Shown in pieces: positions 33,618 to 42,905 of a stretch of 46,433 nucleotides of DNA (position 1 is the stretch's first letter; each line of letters begins with the position of its first letter). The notes under the pieces are model-generated. The model made no database searches, was not told the DNA's origin, and saw nothing but the letters and a program-made list of their open reading frames with translations. This DNA comes from Mollicutes bacterium Phil14. GTDB lineage: Bacteria > Bacillota_I > Bacilli_A > ML615J-28 > CAG-698. The DNA lies in NCBI GenBank assembly GCA_001940985.1, contig MSHB01000024.1:1-46433 (forward strand). The letters are read 5' to 3'. The translations under genes were made by a program, and so were the position numbers.

Positions 33618-34433
33618 TTATTTTGTATCAGCTGTAAATTTAAATGTTACAACATAATTAATTATTCGTGAATTATCGTTCAGATTCTTAAATACATAAG
33701 ATTTTTTCTCTGATTTCTTAGTTAAAAAAATATAATTAGTTTCTATTTGCTCTTCATTATTTTCATCAATGTAATTATTTTTTTCTGTTATTATAATGTA
33801 TTCAGTATTCTCTAAAGCAACGTAATCATTAATACTCTCATTAATTTTTACTTCCTTTAATAGTACATTATTAATTCCAAACTCTTTAACAACTGTTTCA
33901 ATTGGATTAGCAATTTTACTTAAAGTTAGTTTGTATGTAAATACATAATTAACAGAATCTTGTTTACTTTCATAATTGATAGAAAATATTTCTGCTGTTC
34001 CAATGCTTTGAGCTAATTCTACATCTTTACGATATTCTAATTGATATGTTCCATCATTTAAAAGATATATATCGTATAAAAATAATTTATAATTTACATT
34101 TTGAGCTTGATAATAATCGGCGCTAACAAACAAGCAAATTGAATCTGATGATATAATATCACCTGGAAGCTTGCTGTAATCAACTTTAGCATTAAAATAT
34201 GAATTTCCTGAAAAAACTGTTTCTAAATAATCACTGCTAGCACAGAATCCATTTAAATCTATATTGTCTAATGAAGTAATTTTTTGTGACATACCAATAG
34301 GGGTAGTTTTTTCAAATATTGTAAAACCTATTAATTGTTTTTCACTACTTTTTTTATTGCATCCAGTAGTAATAAATAGTAATAACAAAATGGAAATAAT
34401 GATCATTATCATTCTATTTTTAAAGTTTTTCAT
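33618..34433 (-). CDS. Lipoprotein of unknown function
   Basis: A 271-residue exported protein with a lipoprotein signal peptide (hydrophobic core 9-21, lipobox TTGC with C25). The mature part is beta-rich with many Tyr, Asn and Ser residues and no recognised domain. AAGGATGTGAG precedes ATG 34433, and there is a strong promoter. It is a single-gene unit. It is probably a surface protein; substrate or partner cannot be inferred. Confidence 0.75.
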   Translation of the reverse strand: MKNFKNRMIMIIISILLLLFITTGCNKKSSEKQLIGFTIFEKTTPIGMSQKITSLDNIDLNGFCASSDYLETVFSGNSYFNAKVDYSKLPGDIISSDSICLFVSADYYQAQNVNYKLFLYDIYLLNDGTYQLEYRKDVELAQSIGTAEIFSINYESKQDSVNYVFTYKLTLSKIANPIETVVKEFGINNVLLKEVKINESINDYVALENTEYIIITEKNNYIDENNEEQIETNYIFLTKKSEKKSYVFKNLNDNSRIINYVVTFKFTADTK

Positions 34434-34470
34434 TTTATTATCTCACATCCTTAAATATGATACTAATGAA

Positions 34471-34499
34471 ATTATAACATATTAAAATAAAATTATCAA
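34471..34499 (-). promoter_or_regulatory. Promoter for the lipoprotein gene
   Basis: On the minus strand: TTGATA (complement of 34494-34499), 17 bp, TATAAT (complement of 34471-34476) with TGT extended -10. Confidence 0.82.
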
Positions 34500-34517
34500 A
34501 TGTTTTTTAACTTTGCA

Positions 34518-34572
34518 AGCCCTTCTCTGAGAAGATTAATTTTTAAAAATGGGTAATTATCAATCTAATTTT
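34518..34572 (-). repeat. Dispersed hairpin repeat, copy B
   Basis: Read on the minus strand, this 55-bp block aligns without gaps to copy C (42223-42277), with about nine mismatches. Shared landmarks are TTGATAATT, CCCA, TTTAAAAA, TAATCTTCT and GAGAAGGGC. It lies after the 3' end of yjbQ. A second TCTCTGAGA occurs about 48 bp away (34571-34579). Confidence 0.7.
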
Positions 34573-34585
34573 CTCTGAGACGACT

Positions 34586-35002
34586 TTATTCGCCAATTAT
34601 TTTGATTAAAATTCTTTTTTTTCTCATTCCATCGAATTCTCCATAAAAAACTTCTTCCCATGGACCAAAATCTAGTTTGCCATCTGTTATAGCTATGACA
34701 ACTTCACGTCCCATTATAGTTCGTTTTAAGTGGGCGTCACCGTTGTCTTCATAGCCGTTATGTTCATATTGACTATATGGTTTTTCAGGAGCTAATTTCT
34801 CTAGCCATTTTTCAAAATCATGATGAAGTCCAATCTCGTTATCGTTTATGAAGACACTAGCTGTAATATGCATTGCATTACATAATAATAATCCTTCTTT
34901 GATATTACTTTCTTTTAATGCTTTTTCAAGTTCATTTGTAATATTTACGAAAGCTCTGCGAGTTGGTGTTTGTATATATAATTCTTTTCTATAAGTTTTC
35001 AT
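34586..35002 (-). CDS. yjbQ: YjbQ/UPF0047 family protein
   Basis: A 138-residue protein of the YjbQ family. The metal-binding signature is present: [28 protein letters not shown], and [38 protein letters not shown] (His and acidic ligands; segment at about residues 88-125). Members show weak thiamine-phosphate synthase activity when overexpressed; the natural function is uncertain. AGAAAGGAT precedes ATG 35002. A terminator separates it from the upstream hydrolase gene, but no strong promoter of its own was found. Confidence 0.93.
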   Translation of the reverse strand: MKTYRKELYIQTPTRRAFVNITNELEKALKESNIKEGLLLCNAMHITASVFINDNEIGLHHDFEKWLEKLAPEKPYSQYEHNGYEDNGDAHLKRTIMGREVVIAITDGKLDFGPWEEVFYGEFDGMRKKRILIKIIGE

Positions 35003-35014
35003 TTTTATCCTTTC

Positions 35015-35041
35015 TAAAAAAAGTCCATTTTATAGGACTTT
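35015..35041 (-). terminator. Terminator after the alpha/beta hydrolase
   Basis: On the minus strand AAAGTCC...GGACTTT (7 bp, 8-nt loop) is followed by TTTTTTA. The hydrolase stop codon (35040-35042) lies in the stem. Confidence 0.8.
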
Positions 35042-35981
35042 ATTTTCTGGCTTCTAACCAATTTATAACATCATTAAATACTTGTTTTTTGCTATATTCT
35101 TTTAATATTTCATGGCGACCGTTTTTGTATAAAATCATTTCTAAATCAGATATTTTTTCATCTTTTAACGTTTTATACAAATTAGTGATATATTTCCCAC
35201 ATCCACCTACTGGATCTTTATCACCACTAATAATCAAAATTGGCAATCTTTTTGGTATCAAATCATAATTTTGACTTATTTCTTTCATTCCTTTGAAAAG
35301 ATCATAGAAATACGAAACTGTAAATATGCCACCGCAATATTTATCTTTCATATATATATCTACTTCATCAGGATTTGAATTTAACCAATCGAAGTCAGTT
35401 CTATTTGGTTTGAATTTTTTATTATATGATCCAAAAACAATTTTATCAATAAATTTGCTACGGTAACGTCTACCTTTAAAATTGATAACAAGTTTTGCTA
35501 AAAACATACCTGGTTTTACTAAATACATTGGATTTTTACTTGAACCACATAAAATTAAGCCATTTATTTTGTTTCCATATAATTCTACAAAGCGTTGGCT
35601 AACAAATGATCCCATGCTATGTCCAAATAGATATATAGGTAATTCTGGATATTCATTTTTTATTTGATCAATAATTTCTTTTAAGTCATCAACAAGAATA
35701 TTAAAATTATCTTCATCACTCATATATCCATAATCGTCATCTGTAAGAATACTATCTTTATGGCCACGATGATTATGTCCGAAAACTATATATCCAGCTT
35801 TACATAATTCATTAGCAAACTCATCGTATCTATCAATGTGTTCAGCCATTCCATGACTAATAGTAACAATACCAATAGGCTTTTTATCAATATTTGTCCA
35901 TTTATATCCTTTAATATTTCCATTTTGGCTTAAAGAATAGTATCTTTCTTCTTTTTTAATTTGCACTTCATTTTCAATCAT
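35040..35981 (-). CDS. Alpha/beta hydrolase, monoacylglycerol-lipase/lysophospholipase-like
   Basis: A 313-residue cytosolic hydrolase. The oxyanion/entry motif ISHGMAEHIDRYDEFANEL, FGHNHRGHKDS, the nucleophile elbow FGHSMGSFVSQ (Ser), ISGDKDPVGG (Asp) and the final KNGRHEIL (His) give a full catalytic triad of the monoacylglycerol-lipase-like subgroup. The substrate is probably a lysophospholipid or monoglyceride. Its start overlaps the deoB stop by one base (TAATG), and AAGGAG lies upstream, so it belongs to the xerD-deoB operon. Confidence 0.9.
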   Translation of the reverse strand: MIENEVQIKKEERYYSLSQNGNIKGYKWTNIDKKPIGIVTISHGMAEHIDRYDEFANELCKAGYIVFGHNHRGHKDSILTDDDYGYMSDEDNFNILVDDLKEIIDQIKNEYPELPIYLFGHSMGSFVSQRFVELYGNKINGLILCGSSKNPMYLVKPGMFLAKLVINFKGRRYRSKFIDKIVFGSYNKKFKPNRTDFDWLNSNPDEVDIYMKDKYCGGIFTVSYFYDLFKGMKEISQNYDLIPKRLPILIISGDKDPVGGCGKYITNLYKTLKDEKISDLEMILYKNGRHEILKEYSKKQVFNDVINWLEARK

Positions 35982-37186
35982 TATTTTTTTAACTCCTTAA
36001 GGAAACTAGTTCCAATATCTGGCATTTTTAAGGCAAAATTGTCGCTTATTGTTGCACCAATATCGGCAAATGTAGATCTAACCTTTAAATCAGTAGCTTT
36101 AGTTAAAGCGTTATATACTAGTAGTGGCACATGTTCACGTGTATGATCAGTTCCTGAATGAGTTGGATCATTACCGTGATCAGCACAGATTATTAATAAA
36201 TCATCTGCACGCATAGAATTAATAAATTCATCTAGTTGTTGATCAAATTCCTCAACACAATTTGCATATCCTACTGGATTACGTCTATGACCGTATAAAG
36301 CATCAAAATCTACTAAATTTACAAAACATAAACCAGTAAAATCAAATTCTTTACATATTCTAATAGTTATATCCATGCCATCGTGATTGCTTTTACTTCT
36401 ATATGCTTCAGTAATTCCAACACCATCAAAAATATCTTTGATTTTACCCACGGAAATTACGCTATAATCGTTTTCTTTCATTTCTTCGAGTACAGTTCTG
36501 CCAAATGGTTTAACAGCATAATCGTGGCGATTTGAGGTTCTTGTGAATGTATCTTTAGTTTTTCCAATAAATGGTCTAGCAATAACTCTACCAACCATCC
36601 AATCAGGATTTTCCAAAGTTATTTTTCTAGCGATATCACAAACACGATATATTTCATCTAAAGGAAACAATTCTTCACTAGCAGCAATTTGTAAAACCGA
36701 GTCAGCTGATGTGTAGATTATCATTTCTTTAGTCTCAAGTTGTCTTTCGCCTAGTTCTTTTATTATTTCAGTTCCACTAGCAGCGATATTTCCCATAAAT
36801 TTATGACCAGTTTCTTTTTCTAATTTATCGATTAGTTCTTGAGGAAAGCCGTTTTCTGTGAATGATGGGAATTTTTTAGTTACTTTAAGTCCCATTATTT
36901 CCCAGTGACCTGTTAATGTGTCTTTACCGACGCTAATTTCTTTCATTTTTCCATAAGAAGCTAATGGATGGGAATTTTTAGGAGTATTATTTACATCTGT
37001 AATGTTTCCAATACCTAATTTGGCAAGAGTAGGTATGTGAAAATCACTTTTAGAATAACTCAAATGAGACAAAGTATTAGCACCTTTATCGCCATATAAC
37101 GAACTATCTTCTAATTCTCCAACTCCTAATGAATCAGCAACAATCACAAAGATTCTTTTATAATTCTTGTAATTTTTATCCATCAT
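35981..37186 (-). CDS. deoB: Phosphopentomutase DeoB
   Basis: A 401-residue alkaline-phosphatase-fold enzyme interconverting ribose/deoxyribose 1- and 5-phosphates in nucleoside breakdown. Metal ligands and markers include [28 protein letters not shown], and [22 protein letters not shown] 37186 is preferred (ATG 37183 is equally possible), with AGAAAGGA upstream; the longer frame would overlap xerD by 41 nt. The xerD-deoB order is the same as ripX-drm in Bacillus. The salvage role fits the cdd gene elsewhere in the window. Confidence 0.96.
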   Translation of the reverse strand: MMDKNYKNYKRIFVIVADSLGVGELEDSSLYGDKGANTLSHLSYSKSDFHIPTLAKLGIGNITDVNNTPKNSHPLASYGKMKEISVGKDTLTGHWEIMGLKVTKKFPSFTENGFPQELIDKLEKETGHKFMGNIAASGTEIIKELGERQLETKEMIIYTSADSVLQIAASEELFPLDEIYRVCDIARKITLENPDWMVGRVIARPFIGKTKDTFTRTSNRHDYAVKPFGRTVLEEMKENDYSVISVGKIKDIFDGVGITEAYRSKSNHDGMDITIRICKEFDFTGLCFVNLVDFDALYGHRRNPVGYANCVEEFDQQLDEFINSMRADDLLIICADHGNDPTHSGTDHTREHVPLLVYNALTKATDLKVRSTFADIGATISDNFALKMPDIGTSFLKELKK

Positions 37187-38087
37187 TTTTTTCCTTTCTA
37201 GCTCTTGGATGAGCATTCATATAAACATTTTTAAGCTTCATATTGTTAATATGAGTGTATATTTCAGTAGTTGAAATAGATTCATGTCCTAACAACTCTT
37301 GAATCAAACGTAAATCTATGCCTCTCTCAAGGAGATGTGAGGCAAATGAGTGACGCAATTTGTGAGGGGAAACATCTTTGGTAATGCCGGCTAATTTCGC
37401 CTTCTCTTTTATAATATCAAAAAACATCTGTCTAGTCATATTTGTTCCATTACGTGTCAAAAAAACGTAATCTTTGCTTTTGTTATTTATGTATAATAAT
37501 CTAGCAGTTTCAAGATATTTATTTATAAGGTCAATAGCCTCACCACCAACCGGGACAATTCTTTCTTTATTACCTTTACCATAGATTTCAATAAACCCAC
37601 TTTGCAAATGCAAATTACCTATTTTTAAATTGATTAATTCACTAACACGTAAGCCAGATGAATAAGCTAGTTCGATCATTGTTTTATTTCTCAATTCAAG
37701 TGGTGTGTCTTCAGTTAAACAATTCAATAAGTTATCGACTTCTTCAATTGATAATACAGTTGGTAATTTTTTTTCAAGTTTAGGATTTTGAACCAATTTT
37801 GCTACATTTTTAGTAACATATTTTTCAAGCATTAAAAACTTGTGAAATGATTTTATGGCTGAAAGTTTTCTAGATTGACTAGCTGAAGATATATGATTTC
37901 TTTTCAAACTATTTAAATAACTTCTAACATCATCAATCGTAATATCTTCGGGATTAGAAATGTTTCGATATTTCATTAAAAACTCACAATATTGTGAAAT
38001 ATCTCTAATATAATTTTCAGAAGTGTTTTTACTAAGTTTCGCTTCAACATTTAAGTACATTTCATATTCATGTATAAAGCCTTTCAT
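37176..38087 (-). CDS. xerD: Tyrosine recombinase XerD
   Basis: A 303-residue site-specific recombinase that resolves chromosome dimers at dif together with XerC. The SAM-like N-terminal domain is followed by the catalytic set: Arg in [11 protein letters not shown], Lys in [10 protein letters not shown], His-x-x-Arg in [15 protein letters not shown], His in [14 protein letters not shown], whose Tyr is the nucleophile. ATG 38087 with AAGGCGG upstream; TTG 38090 is possible. The conserved neighbour deoB and the absence of other mobile genes mark it as the housekeeping enzyme, not an integrase of an element. Confidence 0.95.
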   Translation of the reverse strand: MKGFIHEYEMYLNVEAKLSKNTSENYIRDISQYCEFLMKYRNISNPEDITIDDVRSYLNSLKRNHISSASQSRKLSAIKSFHKFLMLEKYVTKNVAKLVQNPKLEKKLPTVLSIEEVDNLLNCLTEDTPLELRNKTMIELAYSSGLRVSELINLKIGNLHLQSGFIEIYGKGNKERIVPVGGEAIDLINKYLETARLLYINNKSKDYVFLTRNGTNMTRQMFFDIIKEKAKLAGITKDVSPHKLRHSFASHLLERGIDLRLIQELLGHESISTTEIYTHINNMKLKNVYMNAHPRARKEKNDG

Positions 38088-38175
38088 CAATTCAACCGCC
38101 TTTTTTCTTTAATCATAGTCAAATATTCTTTTTGATATAATTTATTTTCCAAAAAAATCACTTTAAAATTTAATT

Positions 38176-39312
38176 CTATAAAAACTTAAGTAATATTTCA
38201 TTCATTATATATACATATTTAGGCGAAATAGCAAGAAAATTGTCTTTAAAAGTAAGATATTTATTAGCTATTAAATCATTAGTTATTGGATATACTTCAA
38301 AAAAATCTTTATTATATTTATTTTTAAAATCAGTTAGAGAAATTCCTTTTGTTTTTCTAAAACCTAAAATTATTTCTTCTGCTATTTTATCTTTTTCAGT
38401 TAATAAATTTTTCTCAGAATAAATTAAATCTTTAATATCAATTCCTAAAAAATATTTCTCTAGGTTATTAATATTTGTATATCTAGTATCATCTATATAA
38501 TAACTAGCATTGCTACCAATTCCTAAATAGTGTTCATTATTCCAATATGTAAGATTGTGAACCGATTCAAAATTCTGTTTTGAAAAATTACTAACTTCAT
38601 ATTGGTGATATCCTAGTTTATGTAAATATTTAACAATTTTGTAATAAAGTTTTCTTTCCTTATCAGAATTCATTATTTTAAACTCACCTTTAGTGAATTT
38701 TTGCTTTAGAATCGTTTTTTCTTCTAAAATTAGCGAATATACAGAAAAATGAGTTAAATCCATTTTAGACAAAATTTTAAGATCTTTTTTAATTAATCCA
38801 AATTTTTCATCATTTACACCATAAATCAAATCAGCATTAATATTATATATTTTTACATTTTGCAAGATAGTAATTGCATTTATAACATTTTCTTTAGTAT
38901 GATTTCTACCTAAAAATAATAATTTATCTTTATCAAGAGATTGGACTCCTAAGCTTACCCTATTAATTCGATGATTTTTGAGTATTTTTGCTAAATTATA
39001 ACTAATATCGCCAGGATTAGCTTCGAATGTATACTCAACAACTTTATCTAGATTAATACACGATTCAATTTTTGTTAGCAGTTCTTCTAATAAGTCGCTA
39101 TTAAGAGAGCTTGGAGTTCCACCACCGATATAAATAGTTTTGATATCATTTAAATAATCTTGTTTATATCGCATTTCTAATTCTTTAATAAGATATTTTA
39201 TATATTTTTCCTTTAATGATTCTTTAGCAACCATTTTGTAAAAATCACAATATGTGCATATATGATCACAAAATGGTATGTGTATATAAAGGGCTTCGAT
39301 TTTATTAGTCAT
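38176..39312 (-). CDS. hemW: Radical SAM heme chaperone HemW-like
   Basis: A 378-residue radical SAM protein. The cluster motif [10 protein letters not shown] (CxxxCxxC) lies in the N-terminal [15 protein letters not shown], with the glycine-rich [11 protein letters not shown] and the ANPGD segment following. Once annotated as oxygen-independent coproporphyrinogen III oxidase, the family is now seen as heme-trafficking HemW. The true HemN has an extra N-terminal Cys-containing arm not seen here. It follows lepA with an 8-nt overlap, the same lepA-hemW pair as in Bacillus. Start ATG 39312 (TTG 39315 also in frame). Confidence 0.93.
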   Translation of the reverse strand: MTNKIEALYIHIPFCDHICTYCDFYKMVAKESLKEKYIKYLIKELEMRYKQDYLNDIKTIYIGGGTPSSLNSDLLEELLTKIESCINLDKVVEYTFEANPGDISYNLAKILKNHRINRVSLGVQSLDKDKLLFLGRNHTKENVINAITILQNVKIYNINADLIYGVNDEKFGLIKKDLKILSKMDLTHFSVYSLILEEKTILKQKFTKGEFKIMNSDKERKLYYKIVKYLHKLGYHQYEVSNFSKQNFESVHNLTYWNNEHYLGIGSNASYYIDDTRYTNINNLEKYFLGIDIKDLIYSEKNLLTEKDKIAEEIILGFRKTKGISLTDFKNKYNKDFFEVYPITNDLIANKYLTFKDNFLAISPKYVYIMNEILLKFL

Positions 39313-41131
39313 CAATACTTAATACCGCTAAGAAAGCAGATTGAGGGATATCAACGCTACCAACAGCTTTCATTCGCTTCTTTCCTTCTTTTTGTTTTTC
39401 TAATAATTTCTTTTTACGGCTAACATCGCCACCATAACATTTAGCTAAAACGTTCTTTCCAACGGATTTAATGGTTGAACGAGCAACAATTTTACCACCA
39501 ATGGCAGCTTGCACAGGTACTTCAAACAATTGACGAGGAATTAGTTTCTTTAATTTTTCTGTGATTAAGATACCACGTTTATGTGCATCTTCTTTATATA
39601 CTATACTACTTAAAGCGTCTACCTTTTCACCATTTAATAATATGTCCATACGAACAAGTTTAGATTGTTGGTAATGAGACAATTGATAATCAAATGAAGC
39701 ATAACCTTTAGTAGATGATTTTAATTTATCAAAGAAATCATAAACAATTTCTGAAAGAGGCATATCATATATTAAAGTTACACGGTTTGCGTCGATATAT
39801 GTCATATCTTTGTAAATTCCACGCTTATTTTGACATATTTCCATAATAGGCCCTACATATTCATTAGGAGTCATTATAGAAGCCTTAACAAAAGGTTCTT
39901 CAATATATTTTATATAATTTGGTTCAGGCATTAATGAAGGATTTTCGATTTGAACAACATTTCCATCTTCTAATGTTACTCTATAATTAACACTTGGAGC
40001 CGTTGCTATCAAATCAAGATTAAATTCTCTTTCGATTCTTTCTTGGATAATATCCATATGCAAAAGGCCTAAAAAGCCTACACGGAAACCAAAACCTAAA
40101 GCTTGAGAACTTTCTGGTTCAAAAACTAAAGCTGCATCATTTAATTTTAATTTTTCTAAAGCATCTTTTAGTTCATTATATTTAGCATTATCAACTGGAA
40201 ACATACCACAATATACCATAGGATTTAATGTTCTATAACCAGGTAATGGATTTGCAGCCTTATTTTCAGCGTTAGTAATCGTATCACCAACACGAACAAA
40301 TTGAATGTCTTTGATGGCAGCGGTGATGAAACCAACATCACCAACTGTTAAGTAATCACGTTTTACTTCTTTAGGAGTATATACACCACATTCAACAACT
40401 TCGTAATAAGCTCCTGTTGACATCATAAAAATCTTATCGCCTTTTTTAACAGTACCATTAATAATCCTAATTGATGGTACAATTCCACGATATTGATCAT
40501 AATAAGAATCAAATATTAAGGCTTGAAGAGGAGCATCAGGATCTCCATTTGGAGCCGGAACCTTTTCAACAATCTGTTCTAAGATTTTATCAACGCCAAA
40601 GCCAGTTTTTGCACTAGTTAAAACAGTATCACTAGTATCTAATCCTATAACAGTTTCAATTTCTTCTTTTACTAAATCTGGATTAGCGCTTGGTAAATCA
40701 ATTTTATTTATTACAGGAATAATTTCTAAATCATTATCCATCGCTAAATAAACATTAGCTAAAGTTTGAGCTTCAATACCTTGGGCTGCATCGACTACTA
40801 AAATAGCACCTTCACAAGCCGCTAAACTTCTAGAAACTTCATAAGTAAAATCGACATGTCCCGGAGTATCTATAAGATGAAAAATATAATCACTTCCATT
40901 TTTAGCTTTATACTTTAATTCAATAGCATTTAACTTAATAGTTATACCACGTTCTCTTTCAATATCCATAGAGTCAAGAAGTTGATCTTTCATTTCTCTT
41001 AATTCAACAGTATTAGTTAACTCTAATATTCTATCGGCTAAAGTTGATTTTCCATGATCAATGTGGGCGATAATTGAAAAATTTCTAATCTTTTTTTGTC
41101 TTTCTAATAATTCTTTTCTATCTAGATTCAT
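39305..41131 (-). CDS. lepA: Elongation factor 4 (LepA)
   Basis: A 608-residue translational GTPase that acts on stalled or initiating ribosomes. The G domain shows [26 protein letters not shown] and NKIDLP. Domains II-IV contain [18 protein letters not shown], and the C-terminal domain is typical ([24 protein letters not shown]). ATG 41131 matches the usual start [19 protein letters not shown]; the open frame further upstream codes for an improbable hydrophobic stretch and lies across the promoter. AAGGA lies upstream. Confidence 0.97.
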   Translation of the reverse strand: MNLDRKELLERQKKIRNFSIIAHIDHGKSTLADRILELTNTVELREMKDQLLDSMDIERERGITIKLNAIELKYKAKNGSDYIFHLIDTPGHVDFTYEVSRSLAACEGAILVVDAAQGIEAQTLANVYLAMDNDLEIIPVINKIDLPSANPDLVKEEIETVIGLDTSDTVLTSAKTGFGVDKILEQIVEKVPAPNGDPDAPLQALIFDSYYDQYRGIVPSIRIINGTVKKGDKIFMMSTGAYYEVVECGVYTPKEVKRDYLTVGDVGFITAAIKDIQFVRVGDTITNAENKAANPLPGYRTLNPMVYCGMFPVDNAKYNELKDALEKLKLNDAALVFEPESSQALGFGFRVGFLGLLHMDIIQERIEREFNLDLIATAPSVNYRVTLEDGNVVQIENPSLMPEPNYIKYIEEPFVKASIMTPNEYVGPIMEICQNKRGIYKDMTYIDANRVTLIYDMPLSEIVYDFFDKLKSSTKGYASFDYQLSHYQQSKLVRMDILLNGEKVDALSSIVYKEDAHKRGILITEKLKKLIPRQLFEVPVQAAIGGKIVARSTIKSVGKNVLAKCYGGDVSRKKKLLEKQKEGKKRMKAVGSVDIPQSAFLAVLSIDD

Positions 41132-41156
41132 ACATAACAATCCTTTTTTCTTATAT

Positions 41157-41185
41157 ATTTTACAATATTTATTAAAAAAAATCAA
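41157..41185 (-). promoter_or_regulatory. Promoter for lepA-hemW
   Basis: On the minus strand: TTGATT (complement of 41180-41185), 17 bp, TAAAAT (complement of 41157-41162). Confidence 0.75.
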
Positions 41186-41243
41186 GAATAAAACAAAAAG
41201 CAACAAATAATTATATTCATTACTGAAAAATGACAATGTTAAG

Positions 41244-41540
41244 TTAAATCTTTATGACAGGTACTTTATAATAGTTACAAATTTCAATCAATTTTTTTGT
41301 TTTTTTATTTGCAATTACTAAACTTACAGGAACTGTTATAAAGAATTCCTCCAGAAAATAATCATAATATTCTAAAAAACCTTTCTTATTTATTTTAAGA
41401 TTTTGTAGTATTAATATATTATTACTTTCTTCGTTATATTTAGTTAAATTACAAAAATTTTCTAAAAAAACTAAATTATCATAGCCTATTTTATTTTCAT
41501 TAATTAAATTATTATTATTTTTACTAGCTATAAAAATCAT
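41244..41540 (-). CDS. Hypothetical 98-residue protein
   Basis: A 98-residue acidic protein with alternating strands and helices ([46 protein letters not shown]), suggestive of a small Rossmann-like alpha/beta fold. No family is recognised. A good Shine-Dalgarno (AGAGGTGAT) precedes ATG 41540. It lies between lepA and the divergent recU, with no clear promoter of its own identified and no terminator before lepA. Confidence 0.65.
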   Translation of the reverse strand: MIFIASKNNNNLINENKIGYDNLVFLENFCNLTKYNEESNNILILQNLKINKKGFLEYYDYFLEEFFITVPVSLVIANKKTKKLIEICNYYKVPVIKI

Positions 41541-41592
41541 TATATCACCTCTACTTTTATCTTATGTTTTTCAATAATAAAGTTGTTTGCTT

Positions 41593-41621
41593 TTGCCAAA
41601 ACAATATACTTGTGATATAAT
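41593..41621 (+). promoter_or_regulatory. Promoter for recU
   Basis: TTGCCA (41593-41598), 17 bp, TATAAT (41616-41621) with TGA extended -10. The start point near 41628 again touches the Shine-Dalgarno TAGGTGA. Confidence 0.83.
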
Positions 41622-41637
41622 TAGATAGGTGAAAAAA

Positions 41638-42210
41638 ATGAAGATAAAATATCCAAATCCATCAATAAAAAATGAAAAAACTCAAGCTGTAAAAACACAT
41701 GGTATGCTTTTTGAAAATGCTTTAAACACTACTAATGAGTATTATCGTTTGCATAATAAAGCCATAATTTATAAAAAACCAACCCCAATTCAAGTCGTAA
41801 AGGTTGATTACCCTGATAGAACAAAAGCCAAAATTACTGAAGCTTATTATAAAGTTCCTTCAACAACCGATTATAATGGGGTATATAAAGGAAAATATAT
41901 CGATTATGAAGCTAAAGAAACAATTAGTAAATCTTTCTCGTTTACTCATATTTTTCCTCATCAGATAGAACATCTATTAAATGTTAAAAAACACGGTGGA
42001 ATTGCCTTTGTAATCATCTATTTCAAATCTTTTGATGAAGTTGTTATTATTGATATTGATGCTTTTAATAGTGAATATGTTGAAGCAAGTAAAGACAATT
42101 CGAGAAAAAGTATTCAATTTGAAAAAGCATTACAAATTGGAAAAACTGTAAAAAAAGGTTACACACCACCATTTGATTATCTTAAAGTTGTTGATGAAAT
42201 CTATTTTTAA
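41638..42210 (+). CDS. recU: Holliday junction resolvase RecU
   Basis: A 190-residue PD-(D/E)XK nuclease that cleaves Holliday junctions in Firmicutes. The catalytic region STTDYNGVYKGKYIDYEAKET has the Asp, Glu and Lys of the nuclease core, and HQIEHLLNVKKHGGIAFVII is typical. ATG 41638 is used rather than GTG 41629, which lies in the Shine-Dalgarno. pbpA/ponA, usually downstream in Bacillus, is not here; a repeat and a bidirectional terminator follow. Confidence 0.95.
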   Translation: MKIKYPNPSIKNEKTQAVKTHGMLFENALNTTNEYYRLHNKAIIYKKPTPIQVVKVDYPDRTKAKITEAYYKVPSTTDYNGVYKGKYIDYEAKETISKSFSFTHIFPHQIEHLLNVKKHGGIAFVIIYFKSFDEVVIIDIDAFNSEYVEASKDNSRKSIQFEKALQIGKTVKKGYTPPFDYLKVVDEIYF

Positions 42211-42222
42211 AGCGTATTACAA

Positions 42223-42277
42223 AAAATTAATTTGATAATTCCCCACATTTAAAAAATAATCTTCTGTGAGAAGGGCA
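42223..42277 (+). repeat. Dispersed hairpin repeat, copy C
   Basis: This 55-bp block matches copy B (minus strand, 34518-34572) end to end without gaps and shares its right half almost exactly with copy A (33044-33087). It contains the hairpin CTTCT-GTG-AGAAG. It lies 12 nt after recU, just before the shared terminator. Confidence 0.72.
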
Positions 42278-42289
42278 AAAAGCGCAAAA

Positions 42290-42320
42290 AAAGTGTAGCT
42301 CAAACTACACTTTATTTTTT
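42290..42320. terminator. Bidirectional terminator between recU and the DUF402 gene
   Basis: AAAGTGTAG (42290-42298) pairs perfectly with CTACACTTT (42305-42313). T-rich tracts follow on both strands. The minus-strand gene's stop codon is inside the right arm. Confidence 0.9.
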
Positions 42321-42830
42321 GTTAACTTCTTCTAAGAATTTTTTATACCAATTATTAATGCATTCGTTATTGAAAGGATCTTCTCTTTTTTTAATCATAT
42401 CTAAAAGAATATCTAAATTTCTTTTAATAATTGCTATTATTTCTTTAGAATAATGCATATCTTTTATATTAAAATCATATTCATCTTTATCCAAAATTAT
42501 TGTATCACCATTAGGATATAATTTAACATCTAAATCATAGTCAATGTACTTAATTCCTTCTTTATCAATAACATATGGTGAACTCAAATTACAATAATAA
42601 TAAATTTCTTGATTTCTTATCATACTAATTACGTTGAACCAATAATCTTTAAAGAAATAACATATTGCTGGTTCTCTTGTTTTCCATCTTCTGCCATCTC
42701 CATCAATGACATCAACTTTATTATTCACGATAATAACTAAACTATCATCTTCATAAATTTTACAGACATTTTTCCAAACTCGGTGTAGTTCGCCATCGTG
42801 TTTATAACTTATAATATCTAAAATCTCCAT
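42312..42830 (-). CDS. Ntdp-like nucleoside tri-/diphosphatase (DUF402, YgaC family)
   Basis: A 172-residue DUF402-fold enzyme, close to Bacillus YgaC and staphylococcal Ntdp, which hydrolyse nucleoside tri- and diphosphates. The aligned blocks are ISYKHDGELHRVW, GRRWKTREPAICYFFKDYWFNVI, YYYCNLSSPYVID and KYIDYDLDVKLYPNG. ATG 42830 is chosen, though its distance from AGAAGTG is long. A GTG at 42845 would give 177 residues but abuts its only Shine-Dalgarno candidate. It is a single gene with its own promoter. Confidence 0.9.
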   Translation of the reverse strand: MEILDIISYKHDGELHRVWKNVCKIYEDDSLVIIVNNKVDVIDGDGRRWKTREPAICYFFKDYWFNVISMIRNQEIYYYCNLSSPYVIDKEGIKYIDYDLDVKLYPNGDTIILDKDEYDFNIKDMHYSKEIIAIIKRNLDILLDMIKKREDPFNNECINNWYKKFLEEVNKK

Positions 42831-42860
42831 TTTTTTGATACACACTTCTTTCGTAGTTTA

Positions 42861-42889
42861 ATTATATCAAAAAAATGAATTTTTGTAAA
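42861..42889 (-). promoter_or_regulatory. Promoter for the DUF402 gene
   Basis: On the minus strand: TTTACA (complement of 42884-42889), 17 bp, TATAAT (complement of 42861-42866) with TGA extended -10. Confidence 0.83.
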
Positions 42890-42905
42890 TTACAAAATAA
42901 TGATA

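Noticed and set aside
34518..34585. A short CRISPR-like array, because TCTCTGAGA occurs twice at about 48-bp spacing.
   Set aside because: Only two imperfect 9-10-bp repeats are present, the intervening sequence belongs to a dispersed repeat found elsewhere, and no cas gene is nearby.
37176..38087. XerD as the integrase of a mobile island.
   Set aside because: Its deoB neighbour, housekeeping length, intact XerD motifs and lack of att-like repeats or phage genes all point to the chromosomal dimer-resolution enzyme.
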